NCBI RefSeq assembly: GCF_042650565.1
Contig: NZ_JBHSBH010000015.1
Coordinates: forward strand, 930,001 to 994,000
Source of the DNA: Nocardiopsis_B sediminis
GTDB taxonomy: Bacteria > Actinomycetota > Actinomycetes > Streptosporangiales > Streptosporangiaceae
Direction: 5' to 3'
DNA length: 64,000 nt
In this document: one piece after another, positions 24,384 through 33,013 of the stretch
How the letters are laid out: every line of letters begins with the position of its first letter
How positions within the stretch are numbered: the first letter of the stretch is position 1
The notes under the pieces: generated by a model
The model's database searches: none
What the model was told of the DNA's origin: nothing
The model's input: the letters and a program-made list of their open reading frames with translations, nothing else
Program-made: the position numbers and the translations under genes

Positions 24384-24980
24384 ATGACCAACGACCCCGG
24401 GCGATCCGTGTTCGTCGGCCTCCAACGGAACCTGTATCTGTCCATCGTGCACGTGGCGATGGCGGTCGCCCTGATCGTCGGCGGGGTGGTGTTCCTCGTC
24501 CAGTGGTTCACCGGTGCCCCCTACCCTGTGCCCAACGCCGCCATCGGCATCCTCGGCACCGTGGGCGGCGCGTTCGGGCTGCTCATCTCGGTCGTCACCC
24601 TCCTCCAGTGGACGAAGCCGTTCCACGTGGCCTTCGACGACGCGGGCGTCCAGGTGCTGATCCGCGGCAGGGACGTGCGCATCCCGTGGTCGGACATCGC
24701 GTCGGTGTACATCACCGACCGCAACCCCAACGGGACCAGGCTGCCGATGCGCCGCTTCCCCGACGAACGGGGCGTGCGGACCCGCTGGCTGGTGGCCACG
24801 CCGGCGCCCCATGTGGCGGATCCCGGCGCCGGCGACCGCGCCCACGTGTACTGGCTCTCGCGGTGGTCGCTCTGCGCGACCCACACCGTCTCCGGCACCG
24901 AGGCGCAGATGGCCGCGGCCATCCGGGCGGCGTCGCCGAGGACGCCGCTTGACGTCGCCCCTGTGGACAATGAACCGTGA
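24384..24980 (+). CDS. Two-helix membrane protein with bacterial PH-like domain
   Basis: The 198-residue protein has two membrane helices (about 18-46 and 54-80) followed by a cytoplasmic domain starting FHVAFDDAGVQVLIRGRDVRIPWSDIASVYI, the pattern of bacterial PH-like (PH_10/DUF-type) domains, which adopt a pleckstrin-homology fold. The remainder is unremarkable. ATG 24384 has GAAGG 4 nt upstream; an in-frame ATG at 24327 has none. It lies 72 bp after the sigma-associated ORF in the same direction, so it may belong to that transcript. Confidence 0.7.
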   Translation: MTNDPGRSVFVGLQRNLYLSIVHVAMAVALIVGGVVFLVQWFTGAPYPVPNAAIGILGTVGGAFGLLISVVTLLQWTKPFHVAFDDAGVQVLIRGRDVRIPWSDIASVYITDRNPNGTRLPMRRFPDERGVRTRWLVATPAPHVADPGAGDRAHVYWLSRWSLCATHTVSGTEAQMAAAIRAASPRTPLDVAPVDNEP

Positions 24981-25056
24981 CCGCGCCCTGCGGTGGGATC
25001 ATGGGGTCGCGGGTGGCACCCCTACCCGCGACACCACTTGAGGGGGGACTACGGGC

Positions 25057-25524
25057 GTGGACATCCATCGGCTGGCGGTGCGGATCCGCGGGGAGGTCCT
25101 GGGGCCGGCGAGCGCGGCGGCGGTCGACCGGCAGGTCGAGGGCATCGAGCGGCTGCTCGCCGGGCACGCCGACGCGTTCGGCTACGACCACGATCGGCTG
25201 AGCGAGGAGCAGGCCGACGCCTTGGCCGAGAACTTCCTCGCCGAGCGCGACCTGCCCGTGGTCGAGGCCGACGACATCCGCGACATCCACGAGGCGCACG
25301 AGGCGGGGGCGGTGCCGCACAACAGCGACATCACCGTCCTGGCGGTCGACCCCGCCACCTGGGGCCACTACGCGGTCATGAGCGCGGGCGAGGCGGAGCA
25401 GCGCGCGTTCCGCGTCGTCTACACCGCGGCGCAGCTCGCCGAACGCCTCGGGGGCCGCGAGCTCACCGACGACCTCGCCGAGGAGATCTCCTGGGAGGTC
25501 ACCAGCGAGGTCTCCCCGGCCTGA
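25057..25524 (+). CDS. Conserved hypothetical acidic protein
   Basis: This 155-residue acidic protein reads clearly as coding (helical repeats, few low-complexity tracts), with landmarks ADDIRDIHEAHEAGAVPHNSDITVLAVDPATWGHYAVMSAGEAEQRAFRVVYTAAQLAERL. The GTG start at 25057 follows a strong GAGGGGGGA. I do not recognise a family, and no membrane segment or signal peptide is present. It is convergent with the MazG-like gene, with only 28 bp between stops. Confidence 0.72.
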   Translation: MDIHRLAVRIRGEVLGPASAAAVDRQVEGIERLLAGHADAFGYDHDRLSEEQADALAENFLAERDLPVVEADDIRDIHEAHEAGAVPHNSDITVLAVDPATWGHYAVMSAGEAEQRAFRVVYTAAQLAERLGGRELTDDLAEEISWEVTSEVSPA

Positions 25525-25552
25525 CAGCGGTGGTCAGCGCCTCGCCGACTCA

Positions 25553-25912
25553 TCAGCGCCCCGCCGGGCCGTCCGTACCGACGACGTCCCCGGCAGGCCC
25601 GGCCGCCGGGAACCGGCCCTCGTTGATGGCGACCTTCTCGCGGAGCGCGGCCTCCAGGTCGACATCGAGCACGTCGGCGAGGCGCAGCAGGTAGCTGAAG
25701 ACGTCGGCCATCTCCAGGCGGACCGCCCGCGCCTTGGCGGGGTCGTCCATGACCCGCTCCGACTCCCCTGGTTCGAGCCACTGGAACTCCGCGGCCAGCT
25801 CACCCGCCTCGCCGGTCAGGGCCATGGCGAGGTTCTTGGGGGTGTGGAAGGGGCCCCAGTCGCGGCGGTCGGCGAAATCGGCCAGCAGGAGTTGCAGCGC
25901 GGATATGCTCAC
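25553..25912 (-). CDS. MazG-like nucleotide pyrophosphohydrolase
   Basis: This 119-residue all-helical protein has the MazG/RS21-C6 metal-binding signature: EAGELAAEFQWLE (E-x-x-E) followed by RLEMADVFSYLLRLAD (E-x-x-D). It resembles the dCTP/dNTP pyrophosphatase class that removes modified or excess nucleotides (house-cleaning). It is cytoplasmic. The GTG start (25912) gives VSISALQLLL; the ribosome binding site is weak (AGAAG). The frame is open far upstream, but that part has no plausible start near the family start. Confidence 0.85.
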   Translation of the reverse strand: MSISALQLLLADFADRRDWGPFHTPKNLAMALTGEAGELAAEFQWLEPGESERVMDDPAKARAVRLEMADVFSYLLRLADVLDVDLEAALREKVAINEGRFPAAGPAGDVVGTDGPAGR

Positions 25913-26137
25913 ACGGCGACTTCTACCACCTCCGCGACCCGCGCGGCACACCGTCCCCGCAGGCTGTGACCCGCCCGGCCCCCGGATTTCGGATCGGCAA
26001 CAGGACCGGTCACGGCGGAACCGCAACGCGCTCATGGCCGTCTGAGACGATCGCGACGGCCACCCGGTCCGGCGCCCTGCTCCGCCGCCGGACGCGTCCC
26101 CGCCGCCGCACTCGCCACCAGCACGCGAAGGCCGACG

Positions 26138-26710
26138 ATGAACCAGCTCCAGTCCCTCACCCACATCACCGTGCGTCAGCGCCTCAGGCTGGGGGTCAAC
26201 CAGTACGAGGTGAACGCCGCGCAGCCCGACGGAAGCGAAGGCCCCCTGCTGGCGTTCGCCCAGCAGAAGCGGCTCGCCTTCAAGGACGAGGTCACCCTCT
26301 ACACCGACGACACCAAGCAGTACCCCGTGCTGCGGTTCAAGGCCCGCCAGGCCATCGACCTGGGGGCGACCTACGACGTCTACGACGCGTCGGGTCAGCC
26401 GATCGGCCTGTTCCGGAAGGACTTCGGGAAGTCGCTGACGCGCAGCACCTGGCACATGGAGCAGCCCGGCCTGCCGCCGATCGTCGGCCAGGAGCGCAAC
26501 GCGACGCTGGGGGTGCTGCGCAGGGTCAGTGACACCGCGCAGATGATCCCCTACCACTTCGACTTCACGATCAACGGCACGCCGGTGTTCAGCGTCGACA
26601 AGCGCTTCGGCCTGCGCGACCGCTACTCGGTGGAGATCCCCGACCGGAACCTCGACCGCCGACTCGTCATCGCCATGGCCGTCGCCCTGGACGCGCTCCA
26701 GGCGCGCTGA
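26138..26710 (+). CDS. LURP-one-related / scramblase-fold protein
   Basis: The 190-residue protein has the LURP-one-related pattern: an N-terminal HITVRQRLRLGVNQYEV, the LAFAQQKRLAFKDEVTLYTDD strand region, YDVYDASGQPIGLFRKDFGKS, and a final hydrophobic strand/helix (LVIAMAVALDAL). These proteins share a tubby-like 12-stranded barrel with phospholipid scramblases. The bacterial function is unknown; a lipid or membrane association is inferred. ATG 26138 has no strong SD. It lies 153 bp upstream of the secreted phospholipase A2 gene on the same strand. Confidence 0.8.
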   Translation: MNQLQSLTHITVRQRLRLGVNQYEVNAAQPDGSEGPLLAFAQQKRLAFKDEVTLYTDDTKQYPVLRFKARQAIDLGATYDVYDASGQPIGLFRKDFGKSLTRSTWHMEQPGLPPIVGQERNATLGVLRRVSDTAQMIPYHFDFTINGTPVFSVDKRFGLRDRYSVEIPDRNLDRRLVIAMAVALDALQAR

Positions 26711-26863
26711 CGCCGGCGCCGGATGCGGTGGGGAACCAGCCCCACCGTATCCGGACGGCCATACGATCATTACCCCTGATTCCCCGTGTCCTTCTTCCAT
26801 TGAGCGGCGGATTCCCTTATTACTCAGGGGTCACATCGTGTTGGACGGAAGGGAATCCCCCAC

Positions 26864-27490
26864 ATGCGTCACCCCGCTCGACGTATCGGCCAGTCGTTCG
26901 TCGCGATCACCGCCGCAGCCCTCGTCTCCCTCAGCGGAGCCGGCGTCGCCAACGCCGCCCTCCCCCCGGCCGAGCTGCAACGGGTCACCGACCAGTACCT
27001 CTTCACCGACTCCATCACCACGTTCATCTCAACCCGCGACCAGGCCCCCTACGCCGACCAGCTCGACTGGAGCAGCGACTCGTGCAGCTGGTCGCCCGAC
27101 TCCCCGCTGGGCTTCAACTTCGACCCGTCGTGCAAGCGGCACGACTTCGGCTACCGCAACTACAAGCGGCAGGCCCGGTTCAATGAGGACACCCGGCTGC
27201 GGATCGACGACAACTTCCGCTCCGACCTCTACAACGAGTGCGACGGCAACTGGGTGTGCAACGGCGCCGCCGACATCTACTACAACGCCGTGCGCGAGTT
27301 CGGCGCCTCCAGCACCAGCACCGCCGACGCCCTGACCCAGGCCGGAACCGAGGACACCCTGCGCGCCTTCGCCGAGACCGCGGAGTCCCTGGAGCAGGCC
27401 GGCACCCAGGGCGAGGCCGACCGCCTGCTCACCGCATTCGAGCAGGGCAACGACGTCGAGATCCGCCAGGACTACCCGGTCAACGGCTGA
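26864..27490 (+). CDS. Secreted prokaryotic phospholipase A2
   Basis: This 208-residue product has a Sec signal peptide ending about ANAALPP (cleavage near residue 32) and the prokaryotic PLA2 fold. The catalytic pair lies in CKRHDFGYRNYKR (His-Asp), the same CxxHDxxYxN motif as in Streptomyces violaceoruber PLA2. Four cysteines (SCSW, SCKRHD, NECDG, WVCNG) should give two disulfides. It should cleave the sn-2 ester of glycerophospholipids outside the cell, with Ca2+. ATG 26864 follows GGAAGGGA. An added acidic C-terminal segment of about 60 residues follows the catalytic domain. Confidence 0.92.
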   Translation: MRHPARRIGQSFVAITAAALVSLSGAGVANAALPPAELQRVTDQYLFTDSITTFISTRDQAPYADQLDWSSDSCSWSPDSPLGFNFDPSCKRHDFGYRNYKRQARFNEDTRLRIDDNFRSDLYNECDGNWVCNGAADIYYNAVREFGASSTSTADALTQAGTEDTLRAFAETAESLEQAGTQGEADRLLTAFEQGNDVEIRQDYPVNG

Positions 27491-27523
27491 TCCCGCGCTT
27501 TCCCGCCGGCCACCGGGCCGGCC

Positions 27524-27553
27524 CCGGCCCCGGCGCGGGTGCGCCGGGGCCGG
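27524..27553. terminator. Hairpin terminator between convergent PLA2 and glycosylase genes
   Basis: Perfect 13 bp arms (27524-27536 and 27541-27553) with a 4-nt loop. It lies 33 bp after the phospholipase stop (27490) and 24 bp before the minus-strand stop at 27578, serving both. Confidence 0.75.
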
Positions 27554-27577
27554 CGCGCACCCGGTGCGGCGGGGCGC

Positions 27578-28459
27578 TCAGCGGGCCTGGCAGGCGGGGC
27601 AGCGGTAGAGGGTGCGCGCGGCCAGCTCGGCCTGCACGACGGCGGTGCCGCAGATCCGGCAGGGCTCTCCGGTGCGGTAGCAGACGTAGAGGGTGTCGGG
27701 CCGGGGCACCGGGAGGGCGCCGGGGTCGGGCCGGTGCTCGGGGCGCGTGGTGATGATGTAGCCGTCGCGCACGCCGTCCTGGAGCAGCCCGGTGAGGTCG
27801 GCCCACAGCGCGTCCCATTCGGCGCGGGTGACATCGCGACCAGGGCGGTAGGGGTCGATCCCGGCGCGGAAGAGCGACTCCGCCCGGTAGATGTTGCCGA
27901 TCCCGGCGATGACGTCTTGGCGCATCAGCAGCGCGGCGATGGTGGTGCGCGACCGGCTGATGACGTTCCAGGCGCGCTCGGGGTCGGCGTCGGGGCGCAG
28001 CGGGTCGGGGCCCAGGCGCGCCTGCGCGGCCTCCTGCTCCGCTTCGGTGATGACCTCGCAGGCCGAGGGGCCGCGCAGGTCGGCCCAGCCCGATGCGGTC
28101 ACGATCCGGGCCCGGACGGTCCCCACGGGGTCGGGGGCGAGGACGAAGCCGTCGGCGTCGCGCAGCAGCTCGCGCCGCTCGCCGCCCGCCACCCGCGGGG
28201 CGCCGAGGTGGCGCTCGCCGTCGGCGTCGCCGAAGGTCCACGCCCCGTACAGGCCCAGGTGCACGCGCAGCCGGTCGCCGGAGTCGAACGCGAGGAACAG
28301 CTGCTTGCCGTGCGCCTCGGCCTCGGTGAGGGTGCGGCCGTCGATCCGCCGCGCGCCGTCGGCGAACCGCCCCTGGGGGCTCGACACCCGCACCCGGGAG
28401 CCGCCGAAGTGCTTGGTGAAGTGCGCGGCCAGGCGGTGCAGGGTGTGGCCTTCGGGCAC
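27578..28459 (-). CDS. nei: Fpg/Nei-family DNA glycosylase/AP lyase
   Basis: This 293-residue enzyme starts MPEGHTLHR; Pro2 acts as Schiff-base nucleophile and Glu3 is catalytic, and the MPEG-H start is the Nei (endonuclease VIII) style. HGKQLFLAF carries the conserved lysine, and the C-terminus has the zinc finger with Cys in CYRTGEPCRICG and YRCPACQ. The helix-two-turn-helix region (IAGIGNIYRAESLF) binds DNA. It excises oxidised bases, mainly pyrimidines if Nei-like, and incises abasic sites. Start 28459 matches the family N-terminus exactly. It is divergent from the UPF0114 gene. Confidence 0.9.
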   Translation of the reverse strand: MPEGHTLHRLAAHFTKHFGGSRVRVSSPQGRFADGARRIDGRTLTEAEAHGKQLFLAFDSGDRLRVHLGLYGAWTFGDADGERHLGAPRVAGGERRELLRDADGFVLAPDPVGTVRARIVTASGWADLRGPSACEVITEAEQEAAQARLGPDPLRPDADPERAWNVISRSRTTIAALLMRQDVIAGIGNIYRAESLFRAGIDPYRPGRDVTRAEWDALWADLTGLLQDGVRDGYIITTRPEHRPDPGALPVPRPDTLYVCYRTGEPCRICGTAVVQAELAARTLYRCPACQAR

Positions 28460-28631
28460 GTGCGTCCTCCCGTGTGCTCACCGGGCCGGGGGGCGGCCCG
28501 GACGATGGGCACTCTACCGGGGCGTCCGGACACGTCGACCGGTGTGGGCGGATGTGATCACCAGGTCGCAGGCCCGCTTAAAGTGAAGGCATCCCACCCG
28601 TTTCACCCGCTCGTGAGAAGAAGAACCGCCG

Positions 28632-29225
28632 ATGACCGACGTGCCCGCTGCCACGAAGATCTCCGCCTCCAGCCGACTCAGTCTCGGGTACCTGATGTTC
28701 CTCAGCCGCTGGCTACAGGTGCCCCTGTACCTCGGCCTCATCATCGCGCAGGCGGTGTACGTCTGGCTGTTCATGCTGGAGCTGTGGCACCTCATCCACG
28801 AGGTCGCGCTGGGCAACGTCGACGAGACCGCCATCATGCTGATCATCCTCGGGCTGGTCGACGTGGTGATGGTCGCCAACCTGCTGATCATGGTGATCGT
28901 CGGCGGCTACGAGACGTTCGTGTCGCGGATCAACCTCGACGGCCACCCCGACCAGCCCGAGTGGCTCGACCACGTCAACGCCAACATCCTCAAGGTCAAG
29001 CTGGCCACGGCGATCATCGGGATCTCCTCGATCCACCTGCTCAAGACCTTCATCGAGGCCGCGCGCACCGAGTCCGACACCATGCTGTGGCAGACCGTTC
29101 TGCACCTGACGTTCGTGGTGTCGGCGCTGGCGCTGGCGCTGATCGACCGCATGCTGAGCCCGTCGGTGGCCCGGGTGGCCCATGAGAAGCGGGCACGCGA
29201 CGCCCTCGACGACGCGCAGGTCTGA
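28632..29225 (+). CDS. UPF0114/YqhA-family membrane protein
   Basis: This 197-residue protein matches the UPF0114 (YqhA, TIGR00645) family: FLSRWLQVPLYLGLIIAQAVYVWLF near the first helix, and the typical loop GGYETFVSRINLDGHPDQPEWLDHVNANILKVKLATAIIGISSIHLLKTFIEA. Four membrane helices are seen. The function is unknown in the family; I recall only weak hints linking E. coli YqhA to membrane stress. ATG 28632. It lies 52 bp before the convergent PucR-type regulator stop. Confidence 0.85.
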   Translation: MTDVPAATKISASSRLSLGYLMFLSRWLQVPLYLGLIIAQAVYVWLFMLELWHLIHEVALGNVDETAIMLIILGLVDVVMVANLLIMVIVGGYETFVSRINLDGHPDQPEWLDHVNANILKVKLATAIIGISSIHLLKTFIEAARTESDTMLWQTVLHLTFVVSALALALIDRMLSPSVARVAHEKRARDALDDAQV

Positions 29226-29277
29226 CCGGCTCCCCACCCCGGGACCACGGCGTCCGGCCCGGTGAGCGCCCCGCCCT

Positions 29278-30780
29278 TCAGGGACGGGTGCGGTCGAGGG
29301 TGCGCAGGGCGGTCCAGAGCTCGGCGCGGTAGTCGGGGTCGTCGAGGTCGCCGGGCAGGAGTTCGCGGATGCGGGTGATGCGGTACCGCAGCGTGTGCCG
29401 GTGCACCCCGAGGGCGTCGGCGGCGGTGTCCCAGCGCCCCGCGGCCGCCAGGTAGGCGCGCAGGGACGCCAGGAGGTCGTCGCCCGTGCGGTGGGCGAGC
29501 AGTGGGGCGAGCAGATCCCGGGCGATGCGCGCGCCGGCCGGGGTGGCGGCCAGGCCGAGGAAGCCGCCGGGCAGGTCGGACGCGCGGACCAGGGGTACGC
29601 CGTCGCGCCGTGCGGCGTCGAGCGCCCGCTCGGCCTGGGCGCGCGCCGAGGGCAGGGCGGCGTAGCCGCCGGGTTCGGCCGCGCCGACCGGGCCCCCGGT
29701 GACCCGGGCGAGGACGCCCCCGGGGTCGGCGGATGCGGTGCCGAGCACGGTGAGGCGGCCGCCGGCTTCGGCGACCAGGCAGCCGTCGAGCGCGGGGTCC
29801 CACACCGGGCCGCGCCCCTCGGCCGCCTCGGCCACGGCCAGTGCCACGGGTTCGGCCGGCAGGGCGGCGCGCAGCCGCGCGGTGGCGTCGCGGCCGAGGT
29901 CGACGGCGCCGTCGAGCAGCGCGTCCAGCAGCCCGCCGCGCACCTCTTCCGCGCGGCCGGGCGCGGTCCGTTCCAGTTCCAGGGAGAGCAGTGAGACGGC
30001 GGCGTTGACCAGTGTGCGCTCGTCGGTGCCCAGCCGGTGCCCGGTGCCCACGGCGAGGAAGCCGCGCACCCGCCCGCCCACGCCCAGGGGCTGGAGGGCG
30101 ATGCTCTCCCCCGCCGCCGACACCGCGGCGCCGGCGCGCTGCCGGGAGCCGCGCAGCCGCCCCACCTCCCCGGCCAGGGCGGGGGCGCGGGAGGCGGCCG
30201 CATCGGGGGCCGCGTGGCGGAGCGTTCCGTCGGCGCCGAACAGCAGCACCCAGGCGCCGAGCTCGGCCCGCAGCCGGTCGGCCACGGGTCCGGCGCCGCG
30301 CAGGGCCGCCTGGGTGAGCTGCCGCTGCGCCGCGAACGCGCGGGTCAGCCCCTCGTACTCCTCGCGCGCGAGGAGGCGGGAGACCTCCTTGCCGACGGCC
30401 ATGAACGGGGTGGGGCGCGCCACTTCGATCAGTGGCAGGCCGGCCTCCTCGGCGGCGTCGACCAGCCGGGCGGGGACCCGGCCGTGGGCCACCCCGACAC
30501 CGAACCCGAGTCCGGCGACCCCGCGTTCGACGAGGCGGCCGACGTAGTCGCGGGCGTCGGGGTCGCCGTCGTCGTCTCCGGGCCAGCGGACGCCGGTGGT
30601 CAGCACCAGCTCGCCGCCTTCGAGGAAGGGGGTGGGGTCGGTCAGCTCGCTGACCGCCACCCAGCGGACGGGCCGGTCGAGGCCGTGCTCGCGGGTGAGC
30701 AGGCGCAGCCCCAGGCGGGGCGTGCGCAGCAGGGCGCCGAGTGTGGGCGGCAACCGTCCCCCGATCACCGAAATGGCCAA
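29278..30780 (-). CDS. PucR-family transcriptional regulator
   Basis: This 500-residue regulator has a PucR-type N-terminal domain (RLLTREHGLDRPVRWVAVSELTDPTPFLEGGELVLTTG, residues about 25-75) and a C-terminal PucR helix-turn-helix (RWDTAADALGVHRHTLRYRITRIREL, near 450-475). A GGDEF-like or ligand-sensing segment fills the middle. It is divergent from gabT, so it probably controls it. The TTG at 30780 has GAGG 7 nt upstream; GTG 30768 is an alternative. The 113 bp between the two genes must hold both promoters. Confidence 0.85.
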   Translation of the reverse strand: MAISVIGGRLPPTLGALLRTPRLGLRLLTREHGLDRPVRWVAVSELTDPTPFLEGGELVLTTGVRWPGDDDGDPDARDYVGRLVERGVAGLGFGVGVAHGRVPARLVDAAEEAGLPLIEVARPTPFMAVGKEVSRLLAREEYEGLTRAFAAQRQLTQAALRGAGPVADRLRAELGAWVLLFGADGTLRHAAPDAAASRAPALAGEVGRLRGSRQRAGAAVSAAGESIALQPLGVGGRVRGFLAVGTGHRLGTDERTLVNAAVSLLSLELERTAPGRAEEVRGGLLDALLDGAVDLGRDATARLRAALPAEPVALAVAEAAEGRGPVWDPALDGCLVAEAGGRLTVLGTASADPGGVLARVTGGPVGAAEPGGYAALPSARAQAERALDAARRDGVPLVRASDLPGGFLGLAATPAGARIARDLLAPLLAHRTGDDLLASLRAYLAAAGRWDTAADALGVHRHTLRYRITRIRELLPGDLDDPDYRAELWTALRTLDRTRP

Positions 30781-30893
30781 TGAGCTGCCTCGATCTTATC
30801 CACCAAGGAGATTTCCGGCGTGCACGCGCGCCTTTAGGGTCGAGCCCGATCGCCGTGCAGGCACCGGCGCGTAGGCACAAGGAGGACCGCCCG

Positions 30894-32234
30894 ATGGCAA
30901 CGACCGAGGTCGCACAGGAGCGCCGGATCGTCACCGAGATCCCCGGCCCGAAGTCGCGCGCGCTCCAGGAGCGCCGCAGCAGGGCGGTCGCCCAAGCGGT
31001 CGGCAGCGTCCTGCCGGTCTACGTGCACCGCGCCGGGGGCGGCATCGTCGAGGACATCGACGGCAACGCCCTCATCGACTTCGGCGCGGGGATCGCCGTC
31101 ACCAACGTGGGCAACGCTGCCCCGGCCGTGGTGGAGCGCGCCGCCGAGCAGCTGGCCCGGTTCACCCACACCTGCTTCATGGTCAACCCCTACGAGGGCT
31201 ACGTGGAGGTGTGCGAGGCGCTGAACCGGATCACGCCGGGCGACCACGAGAAGCGGTCGGTCCTGCTGAACTCGGGGGCCGAGGCGGTGGAGAACGCGGT
31301 GAAGGTGGCCCGCAGCGCCACCGGGCGCTCCGCGGTCGTGGTGTTCGACCACGCCTACCACGGACGCACCAACCTCACGATGGCGCTGACCGCGAAGAAC
31401 CTGCCCTACAAGCAGGGGTTCGGGCCGTTCGCGGGCGAGGTGTACCGGATGCCGATGGCCTACCCTTACCGCTGGCCGACCGGGCCCGGGAACTGCGGAC
31501 CTGAGGCGGCCCGCCAGGTGGCCGACCAGATCAGCAAGCAGATCGGCGCGGCCAACGTCGCCGCGGTGCTGATCGAGCCGATCCAGGGCGAGGGCGGGTT
31601 CATCGAGCCGGGGCCCGGCTTCCTGCCCGGGATCGCGGAGTTCTGCCGCGCCAACGGGATCGTCTTCATCGCCGACGAGGTGCAGACGGGCTTCGCCCGG
31701 ACCGGCGACATGTTCGCCTGCGAGCACGAGGGCGTCGTGCCCGACCTGATCACGACCGCCAAGGGGATCGCGGGCGGGCTGCCGCTCGCGGCGGTGACCG
31801 GGCGCGCCGAGCTGATGGACGCGGTCCACGCCGGCGGGTTGGGCGGCACCTACGGCGGCAACCCGGCCGCCTGCGCCGCCGCGCTCGCCGCCCTGGAGAG
31901 CATCGAGTCCGGCGGGCTGGTGGAGCGCGCCCGCGAGATCGGGGCGACGCTGCTGGACCGGCTGCGCGCGCTGGCGGACAAGCACGACGTCATCGGCGAC
32001 GTGCGCGGGCGCGGCGCGATGGTCGCGATCGAGCTGGTGGCGGGGGGCGGCGACACGACGCCCAACACCGAGGCGCTGGCCGAGGTCGTGCGCTACTGCC
32101 ACTCCCGGGGGCTGATCCTGCTCACGGCCGGGACCTACGGCAACGTCATCCGGCTCCTGCCCCCGCTGGTGATCGGCGACGGCCTGCTGGACGAGGGCCT
32201 GTCCATCCTGGAGGAGGCGTTCGCGCGGCTATAG
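30894..32234 (+). CDS. gabT: 4-aminobutyrate aminotransferase
   Basis: This 446-residue class III aminotransferase uses PLP, bound to Lys290 in LITTAKGIAGG. Other landmarks are ARNSGAEAVENAVKVAR-like NSGAEAVENAVK at about 126-137, DHAYHGRTNLTM at 152-163 and IADEVQTGFARTG at 259-271. It should convert GABA to succinate semialdehyde, with 2-oxoglutarate as acceptor; related omega-amino acids may also be used. ATG 30894 follows AAGGAGGA. It is divergent from a PucR regulator. A long hairpin follows the stop. No succinate-semialdehyde dehydrogenase gene is next to it; mmsA lies about 1 kb downstream. Confidence 0.9.
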   Translation: MATTEVAQERRIVTEIPGPKSRALQERRSRAVAQAVGSVLPVYVHRAGGGIVEDIDGNALIDFGAGIAVTNVGNAAPAVVERAAEQLARFTHTCFMVNPYEGYVEVCEALNRITPGDHEKRSVLLNSGAEAVENAVKVARSATGRSAVVVFDHAYHGRTNLTMALTAKNLPYKQGFGPFAGEVYRMPMAYPYRWPTGPGNCGPEAARQVADQISKQIGAANVAAVLIEPIQGEGGFIEPGPGFLPGIAEFCRANGIVFIADEVQTGFARTGDMFACEHEGVVPDLITTAKGIAGGLPLAAVTGRAELMDAVHAGGLGGTYGGNPAACAAALAALESIESGGLVERAREIGATLLDRLRALADKHDVIGDVRGRGAMVAIELVAGGGDTTPNTEALAEVVRYCHSRGLILLTAGTYGNVIRLLPPLVIGDGLLDEGLSILEEAFARL

Positions 32235-32696
32235 CACGGCGAGCCGACGAGCGAGCGGAGGCGACGCCGCCCCCGGCCGAAGGCCCGACCCGCGGGGTCG
32301 TTGTAGCAGAGCGAGGAGGCGAGCGTGCTCAGGGACAGGGGCGGACCGCCCTGCGGCGGCCCCGTCCGCGTGCATCCGCGCTCCCCGTTCCACCGTCGCC
32401 CCGGTGGAGCGGGGAGCGCGGTGGTTTAACCCTTCCGGTCGGGATCGGTGTGCGAAACGGGCCGCCCGAGCGCCGCGCGCCGGCCCGCGGGCTGGGCGAC
32501 ACAACCGACATGTCACCTGCCTTGCGACACAATCGGGCGGCATATTCCCTTCTGAACTACGGAGAGTTAGTCTGTCTAAGCTCACAGTCACAAAAATCGG
32601 CCTGGCCTATTCCCGAGACAGACTCGTTCTGGTTCAATAAGAGTCGATAGCTATAGGTCCGCCAGACTGTCCTAAACCACGGGGGGAGCAGGGACG
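32235..32696. other. 462 bp non-coding region after gabT
   Basis: The first 190 bp are very GC-rich and include the terminator hairpin at 32376-32421. The next 200 bp (32490-32690) are notably AT-richer than the surroundings and carry no ORF; they should hold the promoter of the small Cys-rich protein. I saw no tRNA. Candidate -10-like sequences (TATAGG near 32653, CAATAA near 32635) lack a convincing -35 partner. Confidence 0.5.
32376..32421. terminator. Terminator of gabT
   Basis: Arms 32376-32394 and 32403-32421 are 19 bp inverted repeats with a single mismatch and an 8-nt loop, 141 bp after the gabT stop. Confidence 0.7.
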
Positions 32697-32954
32697 TTGA
32701 GCGGTCTGAGCATGATGTGCGCAAGCACACCCAATGCGGACACAAGCGACAGCTGTATCTACGATCCAGGGTCACTCAGCTCCGCGCAGGCGTTGGGGGA
32801 CGCCTGTGTGGTCTGCCATGTGAAGTGGCCGCGGCCTCGCAACCCGCTGGGCGTGCTGCCCGACGGAGCCGAGGTCTACGGATGCGATGAGTGCGCGGGG
32901 ATCGCCGCCTCACACGCGGCCCGCGAGTTAGAGCACGCGCTCGTCGCCCACTGA
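32697..32954 (+). CDS. Small Cys-rich (zinc-ribbon-like) protein
   Basis: This 85-residue protein has a CVVCHVKWPRPRNPLGVLPDG...YGCDECAG core with two CxxC pairs (CVVC and CDEC), which suggests a zinc ribbon. I recall similar small proteins across streptomycetes and relatives, often annotated hypothetical. The TTG at 32697 follows GGGGGGAGCAGGG at 32681-32693; an ATG at 32712 lies too far from that site to be preferred. It stands alone, with its own promoter region upstream and terminator downstream. Confidence 0.7.
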   Translation: MSGLSMMCASTPNADTSDSCIYDPGSLSSAQALGDACVVCHVKWPRPRNPLGVLPDGAEVYGCDECAGIAASHAARELEHALVAH

Positions 32955-32969
32955 GGGGGACATCAAGGG

Positions 32970-33013
32970 GAGGCGCTCCGGGACCAGGGGGGAGTTAGGT
33001 CCCGGAGCGCCTC
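32970..33013 (+). terminator. Terminator of the Cys-rich protein gene
   Basis: Perfect 16 bp arms (32970-32985 and 32998-33013) with a 12-nt loop, 15 bp after the stop at 32954. Confidence 0.85.

Noticed and set aside
32235..32696. tRNA or small RNA gene
   Set aside because: No cloverleaf or conserved tRNA boxes were recognised; only the gabT terminator and AT-rich promoter sequence.
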